From Antrodiella citrinella (taxonomy: Eukaryota; Basidiomycota; Agaricomycetes; Polyporales; Steccherinaceae), in NCBI GenBank assembly GCA_004802725.1, contig SGPM01000037.1, positions 1-64,000 on the forward strand: a stretch of 64,000 nucleotides of DNA, given 5' to 3'. Position 1 is the stretch's first letter, and every line of letters starts with the position of its first letter. Positions 1 to 15,699 of this stretch are shown here, in pieces. The notes beneath the pieces were generated by a model. The model saw nothing but the letters and a program-made list of their open reading frames with translations, ran no database searches and was not told where the DNA came from. The translations under genes and the position numbers were made by a program.

Positions 1-1298
1 GTCGCCCCAGCCGCCAGCGGCGGGGCTCCCCCAGGTGTTGTACGCGCCTCCTGCGCCTGCGGGCTTCCCGCCTTGCTGGGAGGACAGACCTTCGTCGCCT
101 GCTGTGGGTTCTGGTGCTTTCAGACCGAGGATCAGGTTGGCCAGTTTCGCTTGCAGTTCTTGCAACCCCTATAAAACAGGATGAGCCTGTGATGAGCCGC
201 ATGCATGGACGCGTACCTTCATGACAACCTCCTGGGGGCCTAGACTCCCGTCCGTCTCGATGTCCATGTAGAAACGATTTGGCTTCGCGTTGTAGTCGAA
301 GACCTCGTCGTCACGGACTGGCTGCTCGTCTTTTGCGTTCTCACTCAACGGCCACTCCGACTTGATGTCCGTCTCGTACCAGTATGTCGTGTGCCGCAGC
401 TTGTTGTGCGGGTCGTATTCGAACGAGACGGCAGAACATGGAGACCATTTTGCATGTTCTTTTGCTATACCCTAGGTACGAGAGTCGTTCAATGTTAGAT
501 ATGACGAGACGTATAGCATAGTGTATGATCGGCGCACCTTCTTTGCAATACACCGCACCCTTAATTCTTGTCCTTTCCGAATCTTACACAACAGCACTGG
601 CGCAACGCCGGGTTCATCTGCAAAAATATGAGTTCGGAACACGCTAAATTATCAACACATAAAGCAAATCACGTACTTTTGCCTACTGGGATTCCAAAGT
701 TATCCGGGCGTTTGGACAGCTCGTCACCCTCCTCATCCATCTCGTCAGGCATAGTCCCTATCTCCAAGTGGTTGCTCGTGACGTCCATTGTAGAGTTGTC
801 ATTGCAGGAGACGTGGAGGGTGAGAACGACCGCGCAATACCTGCAACCTTCCAGGCAAGTGCAGTCCTGGGCGAACGGAAATTGAGAAACAAACGAGATC
901 AGGAAACGAGGTGAGTAGAACGTACTCGGGTATACCGCATAGCTTCGTCACACCGCGAGCTCACTAAAGGGACCATACCCAGTCGATGCGCGATAAATTC
1001 ATCCGGAAGAACGGTCGTGTTCGCTTCGATCTCCACCATGTCGATTGCTGCAAGCACGCGCACATCAGCACACACTTTCAAGCCATAGTCATTCAAGTAC
1101 TCACCTACAGTCGGTAGATCCGCCATAACTACCCTCCGGAATGAATTGGCCAACCTGTCCATCCCAATGTCAGGATTGCCCATATATTTGAGAGTGGTCC
1201 AATTTCGCATACGAAAGGTCGACATTCTCCAAGACGAAGTTGACCCTGTCGCGGTGCAACTCTCGTATCCGCACTATGGGCTCCTGTTCTTGTGCCAT
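1..1298 (-). CDS. RPB3: RNA polymerase II subunit RPB3 (3' end outside window)
   Basis: This is the alpha-like subunit that pairs with RPB11 to nucleate assembly of RNA polymerase II in the nucleus. The start [14 protein letters not shown] is followed by [14 protein letters not shown] and [16 protein letters not shown], then [13 protein letters not shown], all RPB3 signatures. A zinc-binding loop reads [11 protein letters not shown] (four Cys). Further on come [26 protein letters not shown] and [15 protein letters not shown]. The C-terminus is a Gly/Ala/Pro-rich tail ending in [12 protein letters not shown] at base 1, so the stop lies outside the window. Several introns are visible: one with GTATGC...ACAG after ENVDL, another with GTGAGT...GCAG between PTV and IDMVEIE. 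The ATG at 1298 was chosen because it directly precedes the conserved IVRIREL strand. Identification is secure; exact splice sites in the middle are less certain. Confidence 0.93.
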
Positions 1299-1379
1299 TT
1301 GGACAAAGATGAAGGAGTGGATGCGATAGTTTTGTCAATGAAGCTGAGCGCGATTTAGCCTTAGTCAAGCGCCCCTTGC

Positions 1380-1855
1380 GAGAGGAATCGAGCGCTAACA
1401 GACACGTGGCTACGTGCGCCACAAAGTTCGTTGACCGTGACTGACACTGGGTACGCAGATCTCGCGAAAACATCGATGAGCTGCGCTGTTACAGGATAGA
1501 CACCCAGTAGATGATACAGAGACTTTGGATGTTTTCTGTCTGTCATGTTTCATCGGATTGGAAAGTCGAGCACTGTTCGTCTCTTCCTCGGCGATGCATC
1601 ATAGAAATTGAGTTTTGGCTCGAGTATGCTAAGACAACGATTCACATCTATCTCTATAGAAGATTCTGCGCATGCGATGAGCCCGATGGCCCAAATTTCG
1701 TGTTGTCGCATAGAACTCGGATAACACCTAGAGTCAACATCCTGTCCAGATACTGCAGGCCCGGATAAAAAGATATGCGTCGAAGAGGATCTAAAGAACG
1801 AGGTTCGATACGATGGTCCTGGTCTAAGACATTGAAAACATAGAATGGACCGCAT
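1380..1855 (-). pseudogene. possible decayed protein-kinase fragment
   Basis: Two minus-strand open stretches resemble the C-lobe of a Ran1/Ksp1-like serine/threonine kinase. The upstream one contains SMRQHEIWAIGLIAC, which fits subdomain IX (R-x-N-D-V/I-W-A-L/I-G). The downstream one contains LGVYPVTAQLIDVFARSAYP, resembling the P-I-S-x-x-x-x-x-I-F segment near the end of such domains. The two are in different frames and separated by stops. No HRD, DFG or glycine-rich loop could be found nearby. I therefore treat it as a relic rather than a gene. The similarity is by eye only and could be chance. Confidence 0.25.
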
Positions 1856-4040
1856 GTCCTGCTACCAGGTCAGTCGCATACCATAGTCCAAGTAGTAGGA
1901 AATATCTGCAACTGTCGATGGAGGACGATGCACCCGAGCCCACATCTGCCCACATACGTTGACTGGGGCGTGTTGAAATCCACATCGTCATTCAATAGTT
2001 TAAATTTCGTAGATCGCGTCCAACATCTGGGGCCAAGACAATCACAAGCGGTTTTCAGCGTACGCCAAGGACAGAGACGATAGAGGGGATTCCTTGGCCG
2101 ACATTCACGACAGCTGTTGGACCCTCACAGGGCGCGACAGCTCTCCTCGGAACCGGGTCTCAGCGTCTCGGGGCAGGAACCCAAAGGACATAATCGTGGA
2201 ATGTTGAAAGCATGGCCCCGTACATTCCCATGGTTCTGAGATAATCCAGTGCTGTTGCAAGCACCGTGGATCCAAGGCACAGAAATGTGATAGGGACCGC
2301 ACAAGACCCGAGCCGGAGTCGCAGAGGATGAGAAGTCAGCATTTTGAAGATCTTGCTTGCCAGCCCTGCCAACCTTGTAGATCAGTTATGTCATTGGAAG
2401 GAGAAAATTGGCAGTGTATGCCTGATCCATAAAGGGAAATGTAGGTGCCCTGCCAGAGCCCCCAAGTAGACAACTCCAGCGCGTCGCCGTTAACCATCCG
2501 ACATCGTATACTCCGGTGTGCGAGAGAAATCTGAGTCATTCGCGACCCGAATCCGCAGGCCTCAGGCGCTGACGCGCGAAATCACAGTGAGAGGCAAACA
2601 ACAGATGAATCAGAGAACACAGCATTGGCTCTCATAGACTCGGGTGTTGTACCATAGACTCGTGTTCACGAGAGAAAACACGGGTCTGTGACGTGCAGCC
2701 TATGAGCTCTCGCCAATTATACCACCAGGCTGCGCTGGAGACGTGTACCAGCGGTCTGAGCACTGCCTAAACTCGAGAAATTAAGCACACACTCACGAAC
2801 AGAAGTAGCGTGTAGCCCCGAACATTCGTGCAGTTTGGAACATCAAGGGTGACAGTGTTTGAATGCCGGTACAGCGGAAGCGATAGACATATCATACTGG
2901 TCGCCGTAGGGAGACGGGGAACAAGGCGTTTTTTTATGATGCAGGTGTATGATAGGCGAATCATGGCGACGACTTTCCGGACTGTCGAGTCGCCTTCGTG
3001 AGGCAATATTTTCGCACTTTCGTCGCATCTTTGCTGCGAACACAAGGTTAGCGGTATAATGCCAACACAAAGCAGACTCACTATATCAAGCGGCAGACAC
3101 AGTGCCTGGGACCACACGGGCGGTGATACATTCGGCGGGCCTTGCAAAGTCTGGCCTTGTCCACGATTGTCAGCGACCGAAAAAGATTGGAGCTTACTGT
3201 CTCTGGATAGCTGACAATATGAGAATAGACACTCTCCGATCCCTGGGGAAGCTAAGATAACCCGGGTGGGATGAGAGCTGATGAGAGTCGTTGGAAAAGA
3301 GGTGAGAACAAGTGTTTTTGGTGGAAGTACGAACGGATGGATCGGCATATCACCTGACTACTACCGGCAATACCGGTAATTTGCGGCTAGGTGTGCGATG
3401 CCGAGAGGTCCAACAGTTCAATATCAGATATATCTCAGACTGCTGCTCGTGTTGTCCATACGAGATGAGGTATGCTCCTCCGACAGAGTGTACTTTAGCC
3501 GCGAGTGAGGCGACCGTGAACACACATTCGCGACCAACAAATGAACGTCGTTACCACAGAACTGGGTTCCTGGCTCCTCCCTACCACGGTGTTGGTTTGG
3601 ACGTGGATATCTCTTCCCAAATCACAGGTTCCTATCAAGCGTAGTTGTTGTCTTTCTTGACGAGGACTTATGTCCTGACCGGTGTAATGGATTTACTCAC
3701 ACTGCCGTGGGGTTGAACATCGTCGACCTCGACTTCTGGTGCCAAGGATAACCCACGTACCGACCAGATGCCATCCCACGAACCTCCAAGAACTGCTGTG
3801 AGTGGTTCAGATCAGATCGATTTCTAAAGATTCTGTGTCTGAACGGAAGCGTGCAACCAGACATTCTTGCACTGTCAGGACATGCCAAGCCAAGCTTTCG
3901 ACGAATCCTGACCGGAATCGGGTGTCATTCTGCCACTGTACAGCAGACTGTTCAGCTGCAATTGGCTGGCGATAGGCCTGATGAGGTAGGATCGTTTTTT
4001 TCAGAGTGAAACAGGCTGTGTAAAAAGCCAAGAGCACAAG
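1856..4040. other. long stretch without a recognisable gene
   Basis: About 2.2 kb between the RPB3 side and the first peroxidase promoter. The largest open frame is 193 codons at 2767..3348 on the minus strand. It has a hydrophobic stretch (LPLDIVSLLCVGIIPLTLC) and a hydrophobic end (GYTLLLFVSVCLISRV), but matches no family I know and its splice partners are unclear. A second hydrophobic stretch lies at 2160..2372 (-). These could be exons of a fast-evolving membrane protein or decayed sequence. The last few hundred bases before 4041 should hold the upstream promoter of the first peroxidase. Confidence 0.4.
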
Positions 4041-4082
4041 TATAAAGAGGAGAGCAAGTTGTCGTGTTTTCGTCAGGACATC
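4041..4082 (+). promoter_or_regulatory. core promoter of manganese peroxidase 1
   Basis: A TATA box (TATAAAG, 4041-4047) is followed 32 bp later by TCAGGACAT (4073-4081), where transcription would be expected to begin, 40 bp before the ATG. The same pair occurs at matching spacing before the other two peroxidase loci, which supports it being the functional core promoter. Confidence 0.7.
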
Positions 4083-4112
4083 TCAGTCTTCTACACTGGT
4101 TCCTACTCAGCA

Positions 4113-5671
<1,559 letters not shown>

Positions 5672-7241
5672 GTGGCTTCAACGACGATCATATCTATACG
5701 GGTCATTAGGGTATTGTAAAGGTTCTATGTTTGGTCAAAGGTTACGATCAAATATCCGAGGATATCGCCTCGCAAGCATGTCTTCGTATACAATGGTTCA
5801 GAATATAAATATTGGTGCACCACATTCCGCGCGTGATGGCGCTTTGTTTGTTTGAGTGGACGCGCCTACAACGCCAAACAATGCCAGCTCATCGCTTCCA
5901 GGCCAACTTCTTTTTAATCGTAACTACTATCCAGGCGTTCCAATATCCTTGCTAGCTAGTTTCACTACTCGGCAATGACCATGCACTGAACATGATGGTA
6001 ATACCATCATGCTATATACCTCTTTCTTCGATATCGGGATGCAGTTCAAGCATCAGCTGTTCTGAGCGATTATCGTTCTCGGAATCTCTTCAAGCGTTCT
6101 GCCACTCTCGGTAGCGTCGATGGTTCTTTATCTTCCTTCGCAGCGTAGAAGCCAAATGTTAATCTGTCTACTAGATCTTTACCAGCAACACATGTGTGGA
6201 TACCCCCAGATCCCATTTCGTTGGAGATCACTCCAAGTTCGGTTCTCCAGATCCACTGCCATCTTTCTGGCTTCCTGGCGAGCAGAAGTTCTCGGAGGAG
6301 AACCATCGCAGATACGGTTCAAAACCTTCTCCACTGTCCACATCATGCCTTTGGACGCGCGGTCAGACACGGCGCCGCCAACACGACGGTACCATTCCCA
6401 CTGGCATGAGTACGAATTGTTTGTAGCGACGGTCGGAAACATTTCCTGTATGTCCCGACATTCGTTTCGGTGTCTCACAGCAGATACTCCACTTCCATCA
6501 ACGTCGGAAGTCTAGTTGTGAGAGTTTAGTAGAAAGATCTCCGAGAATAGGTGGCTAAAAATAGGTCATGTCCGGCCATCGAAGGTGCGTATTTACGGCA
6601 ATTTGACGGCAACGCTCTGTTTATCACTCGCAAATCTTGCTTCTAAGCAGTTGGCCTGGCTGCACATTTCAGACGGCTTTGTCCTCCCGACGCAGCTGCC
6701 TATGAGAACGTTTGTCATTTGCATGGGAATGCGGTCCCTACGTGGATTTACGAACCGGACACATCATACTGTGCAATGCTGGACCGCGCCGCTGATTCCT
6801 CTGGCGACAATCCAATACCTACGACAAGGAGGTGGTTCTGTCCTTGCCGATGGCGTGGCGTGTTTCCCATAGACACGGGTACGGGCTTCACCCGTGGTCG
6901 CTGCTCTCACAACCGCACCGACGGTGCTTGGTCCTCCAGTGCCCTTTGAGGTAGCATACAACGGTAGCAACTCCTCTCACGTCGCGCGGGGTGATGTCAT
7001 GGTGGGCGTGCGCAATGTGCCACTCAGAGCCGTTATGGGGTGCTTCTAGTTGAACCTCGTCTTCGAGTAAACATTGTGAGCGTTCTATCACACTGCTGTC
7101 TCTCAAGCTCCTGTACAGGATACCGAAACACTGGGAAGTAGCGTCTCGACCGGTAAACTAAGTGCTCATGATTGGTCGTCCGATTTGACAGATGTTTCGC
7201 CACGAAAGTAGAACGAAGCTCGTTTGAGGGAAGGCGGAAGG
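5672..7241. other. intergenic region between peroxidase copies 1 and 2
   Basis: About 1.6 kb. The 3' flank of copy 1 is AT-rich. Two overlapping minus-strand open frames (6179..6478 and 6070..6306) look protein-like only if a frame change is allowed near 6240-6300. They may be a decayed gene, but no family is recognisable. The last few hundred bases should include the upstream promoter of copy 2. Confidence 0.4.
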
Positions 7242-7284
7242 TATAAAAGAGTTGCAGGGATGCTGCTTCAAGTCTTCAGGACAT
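7242..7284 (+). promoter_or_regulatory. core promoter of manganese peroxidase 2
   Basis: TATAAAA at 7242-7248, then TCAGGACAT at 7276-7284 (34 bp downstream), 41 bp before the ATG. Same arrangement as at copy 1 and at the pseudogene. The flanking AAGTCTTCTAC is also shared with copy 1. Confidence 0.7.
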
Positions 7285-7316
7285 CCAAGTCTTCTACTTC
7301 TGGTACTTGCATCGAC

Positions 7317-8888
<1,572 letters not shown>

Positions 8889-9609
8889 GGGGACTTTCAT
8901 CTGGTTTTCAGTTGTACTGCTCGACTACACAATCCACCTTTTTGAGTTGTAGGTCTGCGGAAGTTCTTAGATCCGCTGTCTGTGGCAGAATGAGCTCATT
9001 TCTTGGTTTTGCGGATGTGTAAAATTGATATCATTGTTGCTGCTATGTACTGTCTACAAGAACTCCTCATCCGAGTCTTAAATATATATATAAAGTTGTG
9101 TTTGATGAGAATGCTCGGGCATGATCTCGTTGGTCCTTCGAGTCGGTCCAGTCTTGTGCTTGTCTCACTGCTATAAAAAGAGGAGACCTCGCAACCATGC
9201 GAGAAAGAGGAGATTGGGAGTATACGTAAATCCCGGACCAGTAACTATCAATGTCCGAAGGTCAAGACGGTCACCGGCGCAATGGCTAGTATTGACCTGA
9301 CGCGTCCAATCTATAACTCACTGCGAAACGCAACAGTGATGTGTGCCACCGCCCGGGTTGCAGGTGGGTAACTTGAATAACACAGTACTTATCGAGAGGA
9401 AGACATGTTGACTCGTTGTATCGGACCAGTCAAAGTTGGCTGCCATAGATCCTGCCCTCGGTGAGTGTTGTGCTTCACCATCGTTCGGGTCCGTCCGAAT
9501 TTTGAACTTGGTTGATCTATTTTCAAAACAGTATTTTCGGCAGGCAGAATATCGGACTACATATTTCTTCTTGTACGGATGGGCTTGGCAGCGGCAATGA
9601 TGCCAAGTG
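8889..9609. other. intergenic region with an orphan TATA box
   Basis: About 0.7 kb between copy 2 and the pseudogene. An AT dinucleotide run lies near 9083. A good TATA box (TATAAAA at 9172-9178) followed by AGGAGA resembles the peroxidase promoters, but no peroxidase start follows. It could be the relic promoter of a lost copy. No gene is seen. Confidence 0.4.
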
Positions 9610-9654
9610 TATAAAAGAGAGGAAGACTTCACCTAAGTACGATGATCAGGACAT
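9610..9654 (+). promoter_or_regulatory. core promoter of the peroxidase pseudogene
   Basis: TATAAAA at 9610-9616, and TCAGGACAT at 9646-9654 (36 bp downstream), 42 bp before the ATG at 9696. The core promoter looks intact although the coding sequence is broken. Confidence 0.6.
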
Positions 9655-9695
9655 TCGAGTCTTCCATACCTCCTCAGTAGTACCTTCAGACCACA

Positions 9696-11155
<1,460 letters not shown>

Positions 11156-11632
11156 GCGGGTTAGAAGATCTGCAACATATGCTGCATTAGCGTTTACCTG
11201 GTTTTTTATTCCGTACAATCGTTATGGGTCTCAATCGTTGTCTCAAGTCTTCACCCACTTTTGGAATATATGTTTTGCGTTGCTCCTTTGTGTGACATAC
11301 CTGAGCCACCGGGTTGGTTCTCGATGGTGTGAACCCCAGCATTCCGCAGGGACCTGGTCTGAATATAAAATCCTTCCTTCTTTCCTTCGTCACGCTATGC
11401 AGGCGATTCTACACGATGAAGTCCTCCACTTCCACATGTTGCCTACGAACCCCGGCAAGACGTGTACTCTACTTCGTAACTGAATAGTTGTCCATGCGCT
11501 CATCATAGGCTGTTGATCAATCATACAAGGGTGACAATCCAGAAGGGCGGAGTGTTCATAGTGCTACACAATTCGAGTTTCTAAGTATTCTATGGTCCAT
11601 GATCCAATCTCTCGATGCTTAATGTTCAACAC
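11156..11632. other. intergenic region downstream of the peroxidase pseudogene
   Basis: About 0.48 kb covering the 3' flanks of two converging loci. It contains TATAAAA at 11364-11370 followed by a pyrimidine-rich tract, but no peroxidase start after it. No gene is seen. Confidence 0.4.
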
Positions 11633-12910
11633 CTACACATAGCTCCCAAGCAACGCACCACCCACCGCCACGATAAGCCCGAACAGCCACTGCGCCGGGG
11701 TCGAAGGTGCAGTGAGTGCCATCGCGCCCGAGGAGGTGAGGTTAGAGGCGGCGGAGCTACCCCAGAGCTGGAAGTTGCGGAAGTATGCGTGAGTCGTGCC
11801 GGAAGGGGCCCATGTGGCGTTGTTTCCACCAAAGAATGTCCTGGATAGCGAAGTAGTTAGTCTCGTGTAAGACGTACGCTGTGAAAAGCTTACGAGAAGT
11901 AGAGACCGCCGATGTTGATCACGTTGCTCGAACGGAACAAGACGTCTTGTTGGTTGATGGCAAGAACGTTGTTGAAGCTGTAGAGAATGTCAAGTCAGCA
12001 CTGATATTTGAATATTGGAAGAAATGGTTCGGCTTACTAGAGTTGAACTTGGCCGTTCGACGACTTGACTGGGCTGTTCATTCGCACTAGCATAGATACT
12101 GATTGCCATCTATGTGAAGCATATTCAGTGAGAGTAAGAAGCCGCTTGCTGGGAGCAAGGGATGCACTTACTTTGCATTAACGAAGGTGAAAGAGCCTCG
12201 ACTGAGACTGGTACCAAAGCCATCGGAATTGCAGATAACGTTCGACTCTGAGCAGATGGCACTGCTGTTGTCATTTGGGAAGTAGCCGTATACTTCCAAA
12301 TAATACGTAAGATGTCATGGTTGCAAAGGAATATGAGAATGTGCACACCTTCTCCGAGGCCACTGGTTCTCCACATNACACGGCTACTGAAACAGTTCGT
12401 TCCGTTCGCCGCTTGCCCACCCGAGCATCCGTCGGGCTGTGGCCCTCCTCTCAGACCCGGTAGNTTTCCTCCCAGCACATAGGTGAAGTTGCTATCGAGG
12501 GCAATCTCGTAGGAGACCAGCATGGTATCGAACGAGGAGCCGTCGGTAGTGTTCCATAGCGAGTAGAATTGGGAACCACTGTCGGTCGAGCCAAACTGAC
12601 CATCTGGNTAGGTCACCTGGAGGACTGGGCCTATGGCCGGAGAGGATGAGCCAGGTGTTTGAGAGTTTGGGAAGGGGTCCGCGACGAATTCGAGGTCGTC
12701 GCCTCCATTCGTGATATGTCCTTTNCTCAGAGACCAGCCTGAGGTGATGAAGGACTGTGTNTCGCTGCTAGAGGCTGTGGCGGTAGGAAAAGGAAGAGTT
12801 GTGCTGGTGGAGAGCGAGAAAAGAGATGCGATTGCCTCTGGAGATTGACCGAGAGCGATGGCAGGCGCGAAGACGAGAGCGTAAGCAAGGAGAGTCTTTN
12901 AGAACGTCAT
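11633..12910 (-). CDS. polysaccharide lyase family 14-like secreted protein
   Basis: Predicted secreted lyase that cleaves uronic-acid polymers (alginate or glucuronan in characterised family members); substrate here unknown. The N-terminal signal peptide ends in VFAPAIALG. The core contains the PL14-type segments SYEIALDSNFTYVLGGxLPG, GPQPDGCSGG and CFSSRxMWR, then after introns GSFTFVNAKWQSVSM and SSNGQVQLYNNVLAINQQDV. FFGGNNATWAPSGTTHAYF follows. The end QWLFGLIVAVGGALLGSYV is hydrophobic and runs to the stop, which suggests a GPI anchor or membrane tether. At least four exons. Several N bases hide single residues. It diverges from the transporter at 13213 with 302 bp between the starts. 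Family assignment is by motif memory and reasonably firm. Confidence 0.8.
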
Positions 12911-13212
12911 GATTTGTGGGTTCTATCGAGTTCTACGCAGAATCAACTGCTCAAGACTGTGTTTTATGTGTCCAAGAAGATAGAAACGANACCCAGGACG
13001 GGTTCGTGAACGTTGAACGAGAATAAGACTTTGTACAGACAGGCGCCCGCTGTACAGTGTATTTCCGAAAGTCCTCAACGNCACCACGCTAGGCTTCCTC
13101 CCAACCACACCTCATTCTCGTGCTGCTCAATATTCCAAATTNCAGTACTTATTCTACGCGAGATAATGTGCTATTGAACTCTTCATTTATTCCAAATCAA
13201 CCATCTNTCGCA
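12911..13212. promoter_or_regulatory. shared divergent promoter region
   Basis: The 302 bp between the lyase start (12910, -) and the transporter start (13213, +) must hold both promoters. No clear TATA box is seen. Four N bases (about 12990, 13081, 13142 and 13207) obscure part of it. Confidence 0.45.
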
Positions 13213-15430
13213 ATGCTGGGCAGGAGCTCCAGGAATACCGAACCCGTAGACCACGAAGGTTCAGGACAACCTCTTCTCAATGACAATGACTCTCTAGAGG
13301 ACCTCTCATTGAACACAAATGACCATGACCGGGTACTCTTCTCCGTGCAAGACGATGATGACGACCTGGAATCGTCAGCTCTGGACGACCCACAGANATC
13401 CTCCGGCCACGTTCGCTTCCAGGAAGAAGTGCAAGTCATAGCACCTTCTTTGCGGTCAACGACATCCAGTCGCGAAGCCGGTGAGTGAGTCGAAATTCCC
13501 GCAACCTCGTATAACCCTTCCCTCTCGTCCGAACACTGACCATTCCGCCCGTAGAATATGANTTGGATTCCGATGACCTGGACGATGCGGCATTGTCGCA
13601 GTTGGAAGCGGAGCAGCGGACGCCGCGGTCGGGTCGACGTGGGGACCAGTCAATGCCATTACTCGTCGGACTTCAGGATATTGCAACAGCAAGACGAAGT
13701 ATAGACGGGACTCTGCAGCTGGAGAATAGAGGCGGCGATGCATATGGAGACGAAGTGGATCTGGACGACTTGGCAGCCAAGAAATCTGCGGGCGGAGGAA
13801 TGCTTGACTCGGTGGCCAACATGGCAAATAGCATTTTGGGAGCAGGTACGTGTGTTTTATCTTGCCTTTGTCACGTGAAGCTCACAATGTGACTTCAGGC
13901 ATTATTGGCAAGTCTATTTGACATGTTTGAGGGTCATGCCTTGCAAATTTACTCGTTTAATATAGGACTTCCCTATGCTATTCGACAAGCAGGTTTTTTC
14001 ACAGGAATCTTTCTTTTGATTGTCCTATGTGTAGTCACCGATTGGACAATCCGACTGATCGTTGTGAATGCCAAACTGAGCGGACGTAATTCCTACATTG
14101 AGATCATGCACCATTGTTTTGGTAGCAGTGGTCGCGCCGCTGTATCGTTCTTTCAGTTTGCCTTCGCATTCGGAGGTGAGTTTCTTCATTTGTATTCATC
14201 CTAAGTAGCGACTCATAAGTTTGTAGGCATGTGCGCTTTTGGTATTATTATTGGTGAGTACATGTCATATGTCGACGCCAGCCGCGGTATACTCATAGTA
14301 GTGTACAGGAGATACGATACCCCACGTCATTCGCTCCATCTTTCCCAATCTTCATGAAGTCCCCGTCCTCTTCCTCTTCACCAAACGTCAATTCGTCATT
14401 GCTCTCTGCACAATATGTGTCTCCTATCCCCTCTCCCTTTACCGCGACATCCACAAACTCTCCCGCGCCTCTGGACTCGCCCTCATAGGCATGCTCATTA
14501 TCGTCACCTCCGTCCTCATCGAGACGCAGCACCTCACACCCGACCTGAAAGGCGATCCTAGCAAACGCTTCTTAGTATTTGGTCCTGGGGTGAACCAGGC
14601 TATCGGTGTCATCAGTTTTGCATTTGTGTGCCACCATAATTCGCTGTTGATTTATGGGAGTATGAGGACGCCGACATTGGATAGGTTCTCGAAGGTAACA
14701 CATATCTCAACGGCGATGTCGCTAGTAGCGTGTTGTACGCTTGCGATCTCGGGATATGTGGTGTTCACGGATAAAACGCAAGGCAATATCCTGAATAACT
14801 TCTCTGCGGTATGTATATCCTCTATACGAAGATGTGTGTATAGTCCTAACTCAGTTTTGTTTCAGAACGATACCCTGATAAACGTGGCGAGATTTTGCTT
14901 TGGCCTCAACATGTTCACAACATTGCCGCTAGAGCTTTTCGTGTGTAGAGAAGTACGTTCTCAACCTTCAAAGACTGCCTATCACTAATGCCAACTACCT
15001 CCCCTGCCAGGTGATCGAGCAGTTCTTTTTCTCGCATGAGCCGTTCAGCATGCAACGGCACGTCTTCTTCACTTCTGTCATCCTCTGCGCCGCCATGCTC
15101 CGTACGTCCCTTCTTTTCCCTCCTCCTTCAAGTCCCGGCACTCACACAGCCTCACTGGCACTTCTGATCTCCTTCACAGTCGCCCTCATCACATGCGACC
15201 TCGGCGTGATGCTCGAGATCACCGGGGGCGCCTCCGCGACAGCGCTCGCGTACATCTTCCCCGCCGCATGCTACCTGAAACTGTCGGACCCCGCCGTACC
15301 GTGGTATTCGCGCACGAAGCTTCCGGCGATCGTGTGCGCGGCGTTCGGAGTGGTCGTGATGTCGATCAGCTTGTTCTTGGCGACGGGGAAGCTGTGGACG
15401 CCTGAAGGGGAGGCAAGGATGTGCATGTGA
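13213..15430 (+). CDS. vacuolar amino-acid transporter (AVT/AAAP family)
   Basis: Multi-pass transporter of the amino acid/auxin permease family, probably moving amino acids across the vacuolar membrane. A long acidic, Ser-rich N-terminal tail (about 180 residues, e.g. VQDDDDDLESSALDDP) precedes the family opening MANSILGAGIIGLPYAIRQA. About ten or eleven hydrophobic segments follow, including FLLIVLCVVTDWTIRLIVV, FQFAFAFGGMCAFGIIIGD and GVISFAFVCHHNSLLIYGS, ending in AIVCAAFGVVVMSISLFLA. One intron (13918-13965) has a GC donor instead of GT: only this splice restores the conserved GIIGLPYA. A 27-nt exon (14227-14253) encodes most of GMCAFGIIIG. The closest yeast relatives by architecture are the Avt proteins; which one is uncertain. 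Confidence 0.9.
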
Positions 15431-15699
15431 GGTGACCTGGTGGTCTCATGTGCGATGTGGATGGATTGTTACCCTACCATATTTATGTTCATACATTTTT
15501 TCTCTTGTTATTGGATGGGTGTCGTGTGGTTGTTGTCCTCGCCATTGTGAAGAGACACATCCACATCCTTCTCCCGCTTCTTTTTGTCTATCGAACAACC
15601 CAATAGGACATTACATTGCGCTAGATACACATACATTGTACCACCATCTAATGACAAAACCACATACCGTGCTCCGATCCCGACCTACCCACCTGCCCA

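Noticed and set aside
6070..6478. Two overlapping minus-strand frames that read as one protein if a frame change is allowed
   Set aside because: No family recognised and no consensus intron at the switch point; at most a decayed gene.
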